A stretch of DNA of 64,000 bases, from NCBI GenBank assembly GCA_902546975.1, contig CACCLU010000001.1, positions 1 through 64,000 of the forward strand, read 5' to 3'. Made by a program: the position numbers and the translations under genes. A model generated the notes under the pieces. The model was not told the origin of the DNA, ran no database searches, and worked only from the letters and a program-made list of their open reading frames with translations. This stretch comes from an uncultured Alphaproteobacteria bacterium (GTDB lineage: Bacteria; Pseudomonadota; Alphaproteobacteria; HIMB59). How positions within the stretch are numbered: the stretch's first letter is position 1; each line of letters starts with the position of its first letter. This document shows positions 7,963 through 17,106 of the stretch, piece after piece.

Positions 7963-9894
7963 TTAATTTGGAAGAGGAAAATCTTGATCTTTTGTAAAAG
8001 ATGGTAAAGGGCCTTTATTGGCAACTTCTTTTTTATTATCTGAGCTGTCATCAGAGCTATCGGAGGATAAATCGTCATCCCTTTTTGGTTTAATTCCCTT
8101 TATTAAGTTTTTAATTTCTTCGCCAGTTAGAGTCTCATATTCTAAAAGTCCTTTAGCTATAATATGAAGATCCTTAATATTTTCCGTAAGTATTTTTCTA
8201 GCTTTTGACTCTGCATCTTCTACGAGGTTTATAACTTCTTGGTCAATGATTCTTGCAGTTTCCTCAGAAATATTTTTAGACTGTGTAACAGAGTGGCCTA
8301 AAAATACTTCCTCCTGATTGCCAGTATATCTCACCCTTCCCAACTTATCACTATAGCCCATTTGCGTTACCATCGCTCTAGCCAAGTTTGTAACCTGTTG
8401 AATATCACCAGCAGCCCCTGAACCTATTTTTTCAGGACCAAATATTAACTCTTCAGAAATTCGCGCTGCCACTGTAACCACTAATTTATCTAAATATTCA
8501 TCTTTACGATGAATTACTTTATCTTGCTCAGGGACGCTCATAACAAAACCTAAAGCCCTACCCGTCGGAATAATTGATGATTTATATATTGGATCGGCGT
8601 GCTTACAATGTAAGTTTGCTAAAGCATGTCCAGCTTCGTGGTAAGCTATTACTTCCTTCTCACTATCTGAAATTATTTTTGATTTATTTTGTGTTCCAAG
8701 CATTACTTTGTCTTTTGCATCTTCAAAATCATCCATTGTGACAATTTTTTTATTTTTTCTAGCTGCTATAAGTGCAGCTTCGTTAACAATGTTTGCTAAA
8801 TCAGCACCAGAGAAACCAGGAGTTGACCTAGCAATAGCTATAGTTTTAACAGATTTATCCATTTTAATTTTTCTTGTATGTACTTTTAAAATTTTATCTC
8901 TTCCAATAATGTCAGGGGCAGGAACTACCACTTGCCTATCAAATCTTCCTGGTCTTAATAAAGCGGGGTCAAGAACATCTGGTCTATTAGTTGCCGCAAC
9001 AATAATCACTCCTTCATTAGCTTCAAAACCATCCATTTCAACAAGAAGCTGATTGAGGGTTTGCTCTCTCTCATCATTACCACCACCTAATCCAGCACCT
9101 CTGTGCCTTCCAACAGCATCTATTTCATCAATAAATATAATACATGGTGCATTTTTCTTACCTTGTTCAAACATATCTCTAACTCTACTAGCTCCAACAC
9201 CTACAAACATCTCTACAAAATCTGATCCAGAAATCGAGAAAAATGGCACTCCAGCTTCGCCAGCTATTGCTCTAGCAAGAAGAGTCTTTCCAGTGCCAGG
9301 TGGTCCAACCAAAAGAGCACCTTTTGGTATCTTAGCACCCAGTCTTTGAAACTTCTGGGGATCTTTTAAAAAAGATACAACTTCTTCTAACTCTTGTTTG
9401 GCCTCATCAATACCTGCAACGTCATTAAAAGTGACTCTTTGTTTATTTTCATTAAGTAACTTTGCTTTTGATCTTCCAAATCCTAGTGCTCCTCCACCCT
9501 TACCTGATTGCATTTGACGCATAAAAAATATCCAAACACCGATTAAAAGTAACATTGGAAACCAAGAGACAAATATACTTAGTAGGGGGTGCATACCAGA
9601 TTGTTCAGGTTTTGCATTAATAGCAACCTGATTATCATTAAGAGTTTCAATTAAATTGGGATCCCTAGGGGCGTATGTTGAAAAGTCAACGCCATCCATA
9701 GTTTGACCAAAAATATTATTTCCCTGAATCTCAACAGATTTAATTTCACCATTCTGAGCTTTATCTAATAATGTTGAATATGTGTATGTAACTGAGGAAT
9801 AATCTCTTTGAGAGTTTTTAAATACATTGAACAATCCAAGCAAAATTAGGCTTATTATGATCCAGACAAAAATATTTTTTGAAAAATTTTTCAT
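7963..9894 (-). CDS. ftsH: ATP-dependent zinc metalloprotease FtsH
   Basis: Membrane-anchored AAA+ protease that removes damaged membrane proteins and regulators such as RpoH. Two membrane helices (about 8-26 and 102-124) flank a short periplasmic domain. The AAA module has Walker A GPPGTGKT at 197-204, Walker [12 protein letters not shown] near 252-262 and the [20 protein letters not shown]-type second region of homology. The zinc site HEAGH is at 419-423. The C-terminal tail is Asp/Ser-rich. The length of 643 is typical. It lies between tilS and glmM, a classic order. Confidence 0.98.
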   Translation of the reverse strand: MKNFSKNIFVWIIISLILLGLFNVFKNSQRDYSSVTYTYSTLLDKAQNGEIKSVEIQGNNIFGQTMDGVDFSTYAPRDPNLIETLNDNQVAINAKPEQSGMHPLLSIFVSWFPMLLLIGVWIFFMRQMQSGKGGGALGFGRSKAKLLNENKQRVTFNDVAGIDEAKQELEEVVSFLKDPQKFQRLGAKIPKGALLVGPPGTGKTLLARAIAGEAGVPFFSISGSDFVEMFVGVGASRVRDMFEQGKKNAPCIIFIDEIDAVGRHRGAGLGGGNDEREQTLNQLLVEMDGFEANEGVIIVAATNRPDVLDPALLRPGRFDRQVVVPAPDIIGRDKILKVHTRKIKMDKSVKTIAIARSTPGFSGADLANIVNEAALIAARKNKKIVTMDDFEDAKDKVMLGTQNKSKIISDSEKEVIAYHEAGHALANLHCKHADPIYKSSIIPTGRALGFVMSVPEQDKVIHRKDEYLDKLVVTVAARISEELIFGPEKIGSGAAGDIQQVTNLARAMVTQMGYSDKLGRVRYTGNQEEVFLGHSVTQSKNISEETARIIDQEVINLVEDAESKARKILTENIKDLHIIAKGLLEYETLTGEEIKNLIKGIKPKRDDDLSSDSSDDSSDNKKEVANKGPLPSFTKDQDFPLPN

Positions 9895-9931
9895 ATATTT
9901 AATATAGTTAGTGTTACATACGTTTAAAGTA

Positions 9932-10870
9932 CTAAGTAAGATTTATACATGATTTTTTATTAAAGACACCAATTTTCCCTGAAAATACTGACATTTCTCT
10001 ATTATTTATAAGGTGTGCTTTAAGTGTTTTAACAAAATTTCTTATGTTTTCATCACGAATTTGCCTCTTTAATAAATGACGGTACTCGTAGTAAAAAGAT
10101 TGTACTGTAAAAAACTTAAGAATCTCATTCAACTGATTGAATTTTTCTATGTCTATTTCAAAAATTTTATTCCGTTTTCTCTTAAAAAAATTTTGGTGTA
10201 AGTGATTTAAATAAAATATTTTTGAGAAAGTAATTCTTTCACTATTAATTTGTTTAAAAAGTTTTCTTAAATATAAATAATTTCTAATTTTGTTTCTCGT
10301 ATATTCTAATTCCAAATTGCTCCTATCCTCAAACCAAACCAATCTATTTTTATTAGCATGTCTTTTAATCTGTTTTTTTGAGTATTTCTTTAATGGGCGA
10401 TGTAATTTGATTTCATTATATTTTTGAATAAAAATATTTGATAATCCAAATGTGCTTGATTGCTGAATTTTTCTCATAAAAAATGTTTCATTTAGATCAT
10501 CAAGATGATGACCTAAAAATATATCCTCAATATTTCTTTTTCTTGAAAATTTTAATAAAAAACTAAATCTTGCAGATCTAGATTTTTCTTGAAAACCACT
10601 TAATTTATCCTTAGTTGGTAATTTTTTTATAAAAATATTTTTAGTTGCAAGTTTATAATACTTAATAAATTGTTTAATTTCATATTTCGCCTCAGATCTT
10701 TTTTGATGATCGAAAATTAAATAATATATATTTTTATTATTAAAATGTTTCGATTTTATTATTAGATCAAATAAAACTGTACTATCTAAGCCACATGAAA
10801 GAGAAATTAATATTTTCTTATTAGCGCTTATATTATTTTGAAGATACTTTTTTATACTTAGTGAAGGCAA
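9932..10870 (-). CDS. tilS: tRNA(Ile)-lysidine synthetase TilS (short)
   Basis: Modifies C34 of the CAU-anticodon isoleucine tRNA to lysidine so that it reads AUA codons, which are very frequent in this AT-rich genome. The PP-loop reads SLSCGLDST (usually S-GG-DS), and [14 protein letters not shown] matches the family motif (G)HH-DD--ET--MR. The second glycine of the loop is cysteine here, an uncommon form. The length of 312 indicates that most of the C-terminal substrate-binding domains of long TilS are missing. It sits 7 bp after cpoB and 37 bp before ftsH, the standard arrangement. Confidence 0.88.
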   Translation of the reverse strand: MPSLSIKKYLQNNISANKKILISLSCGLDSTVLFDLIIKSKHFNNKNIYYLIFDHQKRSEAKYEIKQFIKYYKLATKNIFIKKLPTKDKLSGFQEKSRSARFSFLLKFSRKRNIEDIFLGHHLDDLNETFFMRKIQQSSTFGLSNIFIQKYNEIKLHRPLKKYSKKQIKRHANKNRLVWFEDRSNLELEYTRNKIRNYLYLRKLFKQINSERITFSKIFYLNHLHQNFFKRKRNKIFEIDIEKFNQLNEILKFFTVQSFYYEYRHLLKRQIRDENIRNFVKTLKAHLINNREMSVFSGKIGVFNKKSCINLT

Positions 10871-10877
10871 TATTTAT

Positions 10878-11906
10878 TTAGTCAATAATTAAACCACAAT
10901 TTTTTTCAATTTGAAGTGATTTAGCAGAGTCAATCACATCTTTACTTTCTGTGTAAGTATTTGAAAAAATTAGATCTTCCATTATTAAACAACCATTTTC
11001 TTGATCTCCAATACTAAAGAGTGACTTTCCAAGCCAAAAATAATTTTCAGACTTAAATTTAGAGAATGATGAGAAATCTCTGTGCCTTATTCCAAAATAT
11101 TTTACAGCTTCAATTATTTCATTTTCCATAAAATAAGTCCTTCCAAGAAGATAATAAGTTTCAGCTAGGTATTCATCTTGATCTGTGTTTGAATTAATTA
11201 TCAACAGTAAACTTTCAATAGCAGACTTATTATCAAAACTTGCAAAGCTTGCTTTTGCATTACTTAACTCTTCCTTAACGTTAATTATTGGCCTATTTAG
11301 CTCTAATTCTCTCTCCTTAATCAACTTGTCAAGATCATTAAGCATTGGAATATTTACCTCTGATATAGATTTTATTTCTATTTCTTCTAGTTCCTCTTTC
11401 TCAAGACTTAATGAAGAAATTGTTTCATCAGAGACCTCATTGGGAATATCTTTTAACTCTACCTCATCTCCCTCAAGATCAGATAAGCTAATTTGTCCTA
11501 ATAATTGATTATCTTGTGAGTTTTCTACAATATTTGAAGAGCTCTCTTCTATATTTAATTGATCAGATGTACCAATGATCCTTTTTTCGTTAGAGTCAGA
11601 TGATGTGTATAAGGAGTAAAGGTTACTGACATCATCTTTAATATCCGATATTTGTTTTTCTAATGAAGCAATACTTTTAGAAATATCATTGATTAGTATT
11701 TTTAATTCTTCTAAGTTATTTTTTTCACTTGTGTTAGAATTTTTGCCAAGTGATGACTCATTTTTATAAACAAATTTTTGAAGATCAATTATATCATTTT
11801 TTATTCTGTCTAATTCGACAGACACCTGATTATGATTTTCGGAACTTGCTTGGTTACTTGAAAAGAAAAGAAAAAAAATAACCAAAATTTTAATTATTTT
11901 TTTCAT
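10878..11906 (-). CDS. cpoB: Tol-Pal accessory protein CpoB/YbgF (coiled coil plus TPR)
   Basis: Periplasmic protein that connects Tol-Pal with peptidoglycan synthesis during constriction. From the ATG at 11906 the protein has a signal peptide (IIKILVIFFLFFSSNQASS), then a long coiled coil (about residues 25-105), an acidic low-complexity linker with E/S-rich stretches, and a C-terminal TPR-like region (YYLLGRTYFMENEIIEAV). An upstream in-frame start at 11936 would lie within the stem-loop at 11916-11938 and put ten extra residues before the signal peptide, so 11906 is preferred. It follows pal, as in most proteobacteria. The linker is unusually long and the TPR part diverged. Confidence 0.82.
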   Translation of the reverse strand: MKKIIKILVIFFLFFSSNQASSENHNQVSVELDRIKNDIIDLQKFVYKNESSLGKNSNTSEKNNLEELKILINDISKSIASLEKQISDIKDDVSNLYSLYTSSDSNEKRIIGTSDQLNIEESSSNIVENSQDNQLLGQISLSDLEGDEVELKDIPNEVSDETISSLSLEKEELEEIEIKSISEVNIPMLNDLDKLIKERELELNRPIINVKEELSNAKASFASFDNKSAIESLLLIINSNTDQDEYLAETYYLLGRTYFMENEIIEAVKYFGIRHRDFSSFSKFKSENYFWLGKSLFSIGDQENGCLIMEDLIFSNTYTESKDVIDSAKSLQIEKNCGLIID

Positions 11907-11915
11907 ATTTGTTTC

Positions 11916-11938
11916 AGGTGCCCTAAAAAAGAGCACCT
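11916..11938 (-). terminator. stem-loop between pal and cpoB
   Basis: Arms AGGTGCCC and GAGCACCT pair as an 8-bp stem with one G-T pair. The 7-base loop is T-rich on the coding (-) strand. It lies between the pal stop and the cpoB start. It could trim or attenuate transcription so that the abundant lipoprotein Pal is made in excess over CpoB, but there is no T run after the stem, so termination is not assured. Confidence 0.5.
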
Positions 11939-11953
11939 TAATGAAATTTTTAA

Positions 11954-12448
11954 TTAATTACTTACTATTGTAACGCCGCGTCTATTTTGACTGTAAGCGG
12001 TTTCATCAGATCCAATAACTTCTGGTCTTTCTTTACCCCAACTTACATATTCCATTCTATTGGTGTCAATTCCTGCTTGGGCTAAATAAGAGTATACAGA
12101 AAATGCTCTTTTATCTCCTAGAGCCAAGTTGTACTCACGAGTACCTCTTTCATCAGCATGGCCTTCAACAGTTATGTTAGTGTCTGGGTATTGCATTAAC
12201 CAAGCTGCTTGTGCATCAAGTGTAGCTTGCGCATCAACGGTTAGTTCTGAGCTATCAAATTCAAAGAACACTCTGTCACCCACGTTAACAATCAGATCTT
12301 CTTGAGTGCCAGCTGTAATTTCACCACCTGATGATGAACTCGAACTAGCTGATGCTGCGTCAACGTCTCCACCTTGTTCAGTCTTAGTAGCAGCACATGA
12401 AGCAAGGAAAAAACCCGCAACAATAAGCATAAACAATTTTTTTAACAT
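11954..12448 (-). CDS. pal: peptidoglycan-associated lipoprotein Pal
   Basis: Outer-membrane lipoprotein that binds peptidoglycan and TolB. From the ATG at 12448 it has a lipoprotein signal (LFMLIVAGFFLASC, lipidated Cys about residue 18), a Ser/Ala linker and an OmpA-like domain. That domain carries the diaminopimelate-binding pattern VEGHADERGTREYNLALGDKRA. A longer frame from 12502 would put 18 residues before the lipobox and is rejected. A GGAG element precedes the chosen start. It is the fifth gene of the tolQRAB-pal-cpoB series. Confidence 0.96.
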   Translation of the reverse strand: MLKKLFMLIVAGFFLASCAATKTEQGGDVDAASASSSSSSGGEITAGTQEDLIVNVGDRVFFEFDSSELTVDAQATLDAQAAWLMQYPDTNITVEGHADERGTREYNLALGDKRAFSVYSYLAQAGIDTNRMEYVSWGKERPEVIGSDETAYSQNRRGVTIVSN

Positions 12449-12571
12449 TATTATAAATCTCCGCGTAAATATATTCTTACTATAGTTATGGTAAATAAAC
12501 ACTGAATTTTTTGGAAATCAAGATAATTCTTATTTTAAATTAATTATATTTTGTTGATTTCTATAGAATTT

Positions 12572-13891
12572 TTACAATAAAGGTGACCAAGCTGGGTCGC
12601 TTCCATCCCTTGGAGTCGGTATGATCCTCTCATTGTATCCTGTAATATCTATAAAATGTATTGTTACTTCCCCACCAGTTCCATCAAGATTTGACCTTTT
12701 TTGCCTATGAAATATTAAATATCTACCATTTGGGGACCAAGCAGGAGACTCTAAAGCAAAATCCCTAACAATCACTCTTTCATTGTTTCCATTTACATCC
12801 ATAACACCTATATGGAAATTCCCCTGTGTTAACTTGGTAAAAGCTATCAAGTCACCTCTTGGAGACCAAACTGGGTTTCCATACACACCTCTACCTTTTG
12901 AAATTCTTTTTATGTTATCGCCATTCTTATCCATAATGAATAATTGGGGACTTCCACCACGATCAGAATTAAAAACAATTTTTTTTCCATCGGGAGAGAA
13001 AGAGGGTGATGTATCAATTCCAGAGTCGTTTGTTAATCTTGAGCGAGATCGAGTGTTTAGATCCATTAAATATATTTCTGAATTTGCTGCATTGTTAGGA
13101 TCTGAAAAAGACATTACTACACTTTGGCTATCTGGTGAAAATCTCGGTGCAAAAGTCATTCCAGGAAAATCTCCAACGATTTCTCTTTCACCTGTTTTAA
13201 GATTGTAAATATAAACTCTTGGAAGATTATTTTTGTATTCCATATATGTTATTAATTGTTTATTTGGTGCAAAGCGAGGAGTTAATACCATATTTTTTCC
13301 ATCTGTTAAAAATTGATGACTATCTATATGTCCATCTTGATCCATGATTGCTAGTCTTTTTACTCTTTGATCTAAAGGGCCAATTTCAGAAACATAAACA
13401 ATCCTAGTATCAAAATAACCTGTTTCACCAGTAATCCTCTCATAAACAATGTCGCTTACTGTATGACCCACTCTTCTTATCAAATTTTCATCGGGTATAG
13501 TTAGTTGTAATTTTTCTATTTCTTTTGCATTGAAGACATCATAAAGCCTCATTCGTAGTCTGATTCCTTTGTCAGTTTTACTGACATCTGCGCTTAATAA
13601 AAATTGTGCTTTAATTAATTTCCAGTCTTCAAAACGTGGGACTTTTTCGACTAAATTGTCAGATTGGATATAAAGATCCTCATTTACAGTGTAAAAAAGT
13701 CCAGAATTTGTAAGGTTATTTGAAATTATTTGTCTTAGTGTGTTTCCGTATCTAGCTGTGTCTGAGTCAGCACCAAAAATCTGTGTTATGGCTATTGGAG
13801 TAGGTTCAACTTTTCCTTGAGAAATAGTTACTTCCAAAGCAGCGTTTGCATTAAAAGAAAAAAATAAAACTATAAGAATTTTTTTTATCAC
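12572..13891 (-). CDS. tolB: Tol-Pal periplasmic protein TolB
   Basis: TolB moves between Pal and colicin-like partners in the periplasm. The signal peptide (KKILIVLFFSFNANA) is followed by the N-terminal domain. Then comes a six-bladed propeller whose repeats show the (F)SPDG/SPRG/SPNG pattern, for example RFSPDSQSVVMSF, SFSPDGKKIVFNSDRGG, VWSPRGDLIAFT and AWSPNGRYLIFHR. The length of 439 is normal. It lies 45 bp after tolA and 123 bp before the pal start chosen here. Confidence 0.96.
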   Translation of the reverse strand: MIKKILIVLFFSFNANAALEVTISQGKVEPTPIAITQIFGADSDTARYGNTLRQIISNNLTNSGLFYTVNEDLYIQSDNLVEKVPRFEDWKLIKAQFLLSADVSKTDKGIRLRMRLYDVFNAKEIEKLQLTIPDENLIRRVGHTVSDIVYERITGETGYFDTRIVYVSEIGPLDQRVKRLAIMDQDGHIDSHQFLTDGKNMVLTPRFAPNKQLITYMEYKNNLPRVYIYNLKTGEREIVGDFPGMTFAPRFSPDSQSVVMSFSDPNNAANSEIYLMDLNTRSRSRLTNDSGIDTSPSFSPDGKKIVFNSDRGGSPQLFIMDKNGDNIKRISKGRGVYGNPVWSPRGDLIAFTKLTQGNFHIGVMDVNGNNERVIVRDFALESPAWSPNGRYLIFHRQKRSNLDGTGGEVTIHFIDITGYNERIIPTPRDGSDPAWSPLL

Positions 13892-13936
13892 AAGAATATT
13901 TCTAACCGATTACTCAATAGTTATCTTAGATTGTTA

Positions 13937-14941
13937 TTAATCAAACATCCAGCTGAAATCAAAAGTAAAATTAATTTCTTTCCACTCTTCATACTTATCT
14001 ACAGGTAGTAAAAGTGGGCTACATTCAGGATTATTCACTGCTCTCATTGCAGCTTCTGCAGCGGTTCTAAATGATGGATCATTTAATTTTTCCTTATTAA
14101 CCACTCTGGAACTTTTGACGGTTCTATCAGGGTTGACTTCAATATAAATTACTGGTTTTAAATTTTCTAAATTAGATACGCCAGCATTTAAATTTAAACA
14201 CTGTATCATTTGTTGCTCGAATGCATCAAATTCATCTAATGTCATTTTAGGACCAACTTTTTCAGTAAAAACCTCGTCTTGTTTTTCTTCTGTCGTTTCC
14301 TGTTCTTTCTTAAACTCTTTATCTTGATTTTCTAGATCTTTAAGAACAGTGCTTACATTGAAAGTTTTCTTTTCAGGCTTTTTCTTGACAACAATCTCAA
14401 TTTCTTTTTTTGGTTCAGGTATTTCTTTAGGTTCAGGTTTTTGTTTTAATTTAATCTCAAAATCATTTTCAATTGGCGGAGGTGTCTCCTCTTCTGGTTT
14501 TTTAATTTCAGGTTTTACTTTCTCATCAATGATAAATTCATTTGTTTTGTCTGCAGAGTTATCAACTAATACTTCTTCATTAGTTTCTTGAACTATTGGT
14601 TCAATTGACTCTTGAGATGTTATTTCTTTTATATCTGGCTCTTTAGCCTCAGTTTCGTTCTGTTTTGGAGTCTCCTCTTGAAATGTTGGAACAATTTCAT
14701 TTATCTCCTCGACAAATTCAGGTGCAGCTGTCTCTTCTTCAATAATGAACATTTCAACTGGTAAAATCATTGGAATATCACTTATTTTTTTTTCAAAAGT
14801 AAAATTTATCATTGGTATCAAAATTAGTAGATGTAATAGAAAAGAGAATATTTGAAAATAAAAATCACTTTTTTTGTAACTGAAATTTTCAATGAATAAG
14901 ATTAAGTTCCTAAAAGGATTAAATAGTGAAATAGTAAACAC
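13937..14941 (-). CDS. tolA: Tol-Pal inner-membrane linker TolA
   Basis: TolA spans the periplasm from TolQR to TolB/Pal and passes on proton-motive energy. An N-terminal membrane helix lies near residues 33-50 (FSFLLHLLILIPMINFTF), preceded by about 30 cytoplasmic residues. A long Glu/Pro/Lys-rich central region (about 70-235) follows, then a C-terminal TonB/TolA-like domain with VYIEVNPDRTVKSSRVV and the A-A-A-NPECSPL block typical of alphaproteobacterial TolA. The start abuts the tolR stop directly (14941/14942). The domain order is clear even though the middle is low-complexity. Confidence 0.92.
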   Translation of the reverse strand: MFTISLFNPFRNLILFIENFSYKKSDFYFQIFSFLLHLLILIPMINFTFEKKISDIPMILPVEMFIIEEETAAPEFVEEINEIVPTFQEETPKQNETEAKEPDIKEITSQESIEPIVQETNEEVLVDNSADKTNEFIIDEKVKPEIKKPEEETPPPIENDFEIKLKQKPEPKEIPEPKKEIEIVVKKKPEKKTFNVSTVLKDLENQDKEFKKEQETTEEKQDEVFTEKVGPKMTLDEFDAFEQQMIQCLNLNAGVSNLENLKPVIYIEVNPDRTVKSSRVVNKEKLNDPSFRTAAEAAMRAVNNPECSPLLLPVDKYEEWKEINFTFDFSWMFD

Positions 14942-15337
14942 TTAACTTGGTTTTTTCGTTACAAGAGCAATTTTTAGAAAACCAGATGTGTTCAGCGCAC
15001 CAAGAACCTTCATTACTTCTCCATAATTAATTGTGGTATCAGCTCTTAAAAAAATTCTTATGTCAGTATTTGAACCTGCAATAGTTTTAACTTTCAATAT
15101 TAACTCATCAAAAGGTATTAATTCTTCACCTAAGTAAATTTCATTATTTTCATTAATTGAGATTTCAAGTGGTTCCTTTTGTGCATCTAAAGAATTAGCC
15201 TCAACTTTTGGCAAATTAACTGGAACACCCACAGTTAGAAGGGGAGCTGTGACCATAAACACAATAAGTAAAACCAACATAACATCAACCATCGGAGTAA
15301 CATTTATATTAGATACAGGTCGATGTTTTTTTCTCAT
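14942..15337 (-). CDS. tolR: Tol-Pal proton-channel component TolR (ExbD family)
   Basis: TolR forms the proton-harvesting stator with TolQ. In 131 residues the N-terminus reads RPVSNINVTPMVDVMLVLLIVFMV, in which the membrane aspartate of the PMVDVMLVLLI stretch is the conserved proton-carrying residue. A short periplasmic ExbD fold follows, with LRADTTINYGEVMKVLGAL. It starts 4 bp after tolQ and abuts tolA. Confidence 0.97.
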   Translation of the reverse strand: MRKKHRPVSNINVTPMVDVMLVLLIVFMVTAPLLTVGVPVNLPKVEANSLDAQKEPLEISINENNEIYLGEELIPFDELILKVKTIAGSNTDIRIFLRADTTINYGEVMKVLGALNTSGFLKIALVTKKPS

Positions 15338-15341
15338 ATAA

Positions 15342-16040
15342 TTAATTAACTTGGCGTGAAATTATATTAACTAAGTCCTTCCCAAAACTCTCAGCCTCTG
15401 ACAAATAGTTATCAATTTTAGAAGTTATGAGGTTGTAGTAAGCGGTTGAGGGGATAGCAACGAAAAGGCCCAAAGCAGTCACAAATAAAGCCTCTGCTAT
15501 ACCGGGTGCAACTACAGCGAGATTAGTATTTTGAGCAATTGCTATTGCTTGAAAACTATTCATAATTCCCCAAACTGTTCCAAATAATCCTATAAAAGGT
15601 GCTACAGATCCAGAGGAAGCCAAAAAAGACAATCCTTTATTTAAGTTTGTATCTTCAACGGCAATACTTAAATCAAGAGATGTATAGAGTCTTTGAATGA
15701 AAGCCGAGTCTATTTTATTTTTCTGAATTCGAGATTTTTCATATTCATTCATAATATTTCTAAATATATTTGAAAAACTTTCTTGATCAAATTCGTCAAT
15801 TTGTTTGTATAGTTCATCTAAAGACACCCCAGACCAAAAATGGTTTTCAAATTTTTTTGATATTTTCTTAAGTTTATTTATTAATAAGATTTTTTGAATG
15901 ATTGTCTTCCAAGATTGAATTGAAAAAATCACTAGCAATATTATTACAAATTTTACAACCCAGTCAGATTTTAGAAACATTCCCATCATTGAAAAATCTA
16001 CCGAACCTTCTAGGGATGCTAAGTTGACTACTTCTTCCAT
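15342..16040 (-). CDS. tolQ: Tol-Pal proton-channel component TolQ (ExbB/MotA family)
   Basis: Three membrane helices lie at about residues 29-43, 132-157 and 172-196. The family pattern PFIGLFGTVWGIMNSFQAI near residue 144 and the A-EALFVTALGLFVAIPS-YYN block near 183 identify TolQ. The length of 232 is standard. The gene usually found just upstream, ybgC, is absent. Instead a small nuclease-like gene and yebC lie directly upstream with a 3-bp gap, so tolQ probably shares their transcript. Confidence 0.96.
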   Translation of the reverse strand: MEEVVNLASLEGSVDFSMMGMFLKSDWVVKFVIILLVIFSIQSWKTIIQKILLINKLKKISKKFENHFWSGVSLDELYKQIDEFDQESFSNIFRNIMNEYEKSRIQKNKIDSAFIQRLYTSLDLSIAVEDTNLNKGLSFLASSGSVAPFIGLFGTVWGIMNSFQAIAIAQNTNLAVVAPGIAEALFVTALGLFVAIPSTAYYNLITSKIDNYLSEAESFGKDLVNIISRQVN

Positions 16041-16043
16041 TAA

Positions 16044-16370
16044 TTATTCTTCATCAATTAAATTTTTATTTTTAAGTTCTACAGAGACTTTCTCAAAATC
16101 ATCTGAATGTACCATTATCCAAAAACCAGGTCTATTTTTTTCACATAATGCAATAACTGGAGTCTTTTTTTCCTTGTCTGCTAAAGATTTTGTATCATCC
16201 CATAATTTAATAGCTGTATGTTTAGCTCTTAATTTACACTCAATGAATAAATTATCGTGAATTACATCTGAATGAGTAACTTTTGAATTAATCCCACTAA
16301 GGGCATTTCTCAGGCCTCCAAAAAACTTTGCTACAAGTCTTTCCCTATTTTTCCAAGCTTTATCAGGCAT
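16044..16370 (-). CDS. small PDDEXK/Holliday-junction-resolvase-like nuclease in ruvC position
   Basis: This 108-residue protein shows the bones of the archaeal Hjc / phage resolvase fold. E10 lies in the first helix (NRERLVAKFFGGLR), basic R21 follows, D35 is in THSDVIH, and E44-x-K46 is in LFIECKLR. The spacing E-25-D-9-E-x-K is close to that of Hjc-type enzymes. The GG-R--LSG segment recalls families seen in marine phages. It overlaps the end of yebC by 8 bp, where most proteobacteria have ruvC. I infer a DNA junction or branch nuclease, possibly a non-homologous RuvC replacement; no activity is proven and ruvA/ruvB are not in the window. Confidence 0.7.
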   Translation of the reverse strand: MPDKAWKNRERLVAKFFGGLRNALSGINSKVTHSDVIHDNLFIECKLRAKHTAIKLWDDTKSLADKEKKTPVIALCEKNRPGFWIMVHSDDFEKVSVELKNKNLIDEE

Positions 16371-17103
16371 TATTAACCTCTAGAAGTTCACTATCAAAAT
16401 CAAGATTTGAAAAACAATTTTGAACATCATCGTTATCCTCTAACTCATCATTTAATTTAATAAGCTTGTCAAGCTCTTCCTTTTTTTCAATTTTTACAGT
16501 TAAATTTGGCTTCCAAATAATATTTGCACTTTCAATGTCAAAGTTTTTATCTACTAGTATTTTCTCAAAAGATGCTAATTCCTCAAAGGAAGAATAAAGA
16601 TATGTTACATCGTCATCTGTATTATAGTCCTCTAAACCATGGTCAAGTAAATCCTCCAGTGCACTATCATCTATTTCTTTTTTGATTTGTATTTCTCCTA
16701 CTTTATTAAAATTAAAACTCACACTTCCTGTCTCCCCCAAATTCCCCCCATTCTTTGAAAAAATAGATCTAATTTCTGAAGCTGTTCTGTTTTTATTGTC
16801 TGTTAAGGCCTCGACTATAAATGCCGTTCCAAATGGACCATACCCCTCATAGCGAACTTCTGAATAATCAGAAGCTTCAGTATTATTTTTATTAATAGCT
16901 CTATCTACATTATCCTTTGGCATATTTACACTTCGAGCATTTGTTATTGCTAGTCTCAATCTTGGATTGGACTCTGGGTCAGTTCCTCCAATCTTCACTG
17001 CTATTTGAATTTCTCTTCCTATTTTTGCAAATTGTTTTGCTCTTTTTTTGTCTTGAGCACCTTTACGATATTGAATATTTTTAAATTTTGAATGTCCTGC
17101 CAT
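16363..17103 (-). CDS. yebC: YebC/PmpR/TACO1-family protein
   Basis: The family has been linked both to transcription control and to relief of ribosome stalling. The N-terminus AGHSKFKNIQYRKGAQDKKRAK is the family hallmark, followed by NPRLRLAI, MPKDNVDRAI and the domain-2/3 stretch YEGYGPFGTAFIVEALTDNKNRT. The length of 246 is normal. In many bacteria yebC lies directly before ruvC, ruvA and ruvB. Here a PDDEXK-like gene takes the next place. The ymdB-type gene is 3 bp upstream. Confidence 0.97.
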   Translation of the reverse strand: MAGHSKFKNIQYRKGAQDKKRAKQFAKIGREIQIAVKIGGTDPESNPRLRLAITNARSVNMPKDNVDRAINKNNTEASDYSEVRYEGYGPFGTAFIVEALTDNKNRTASEIRSIFSKNGGNLGETGSVSFNFNKVGEIQIKKEIDDSALEDLLDHGLEDYNTDDDVTYLYSSFEELASFEKILVDKNFDIESANIIWKPNLTVKIEKKEELDKLIKLNDELEDNDDVQNCFSNLDFDSELLEVNNA

Positions 17104-17106
17104 GAG

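Noticed and set aside
8708-9349. Two long open frames on the + strand opposite ftsH
   Set aside because: They are antisense shadows of the conserved AAA domain of ftsH and show no own family motif or start signal.
12783-13208. 141-residue frame on the + strand opposite tolB
   Set aside because: Antisense shadow of the tolB propeller repeats, which are fully supported on the - strand.
14349-14591. 80-residue frame on + strand within tolA
   Set aside because: Complement of the Glu/Pro/Lys-rich TolA linker, giving a low-complexity Ser/Gly/Phe frame.
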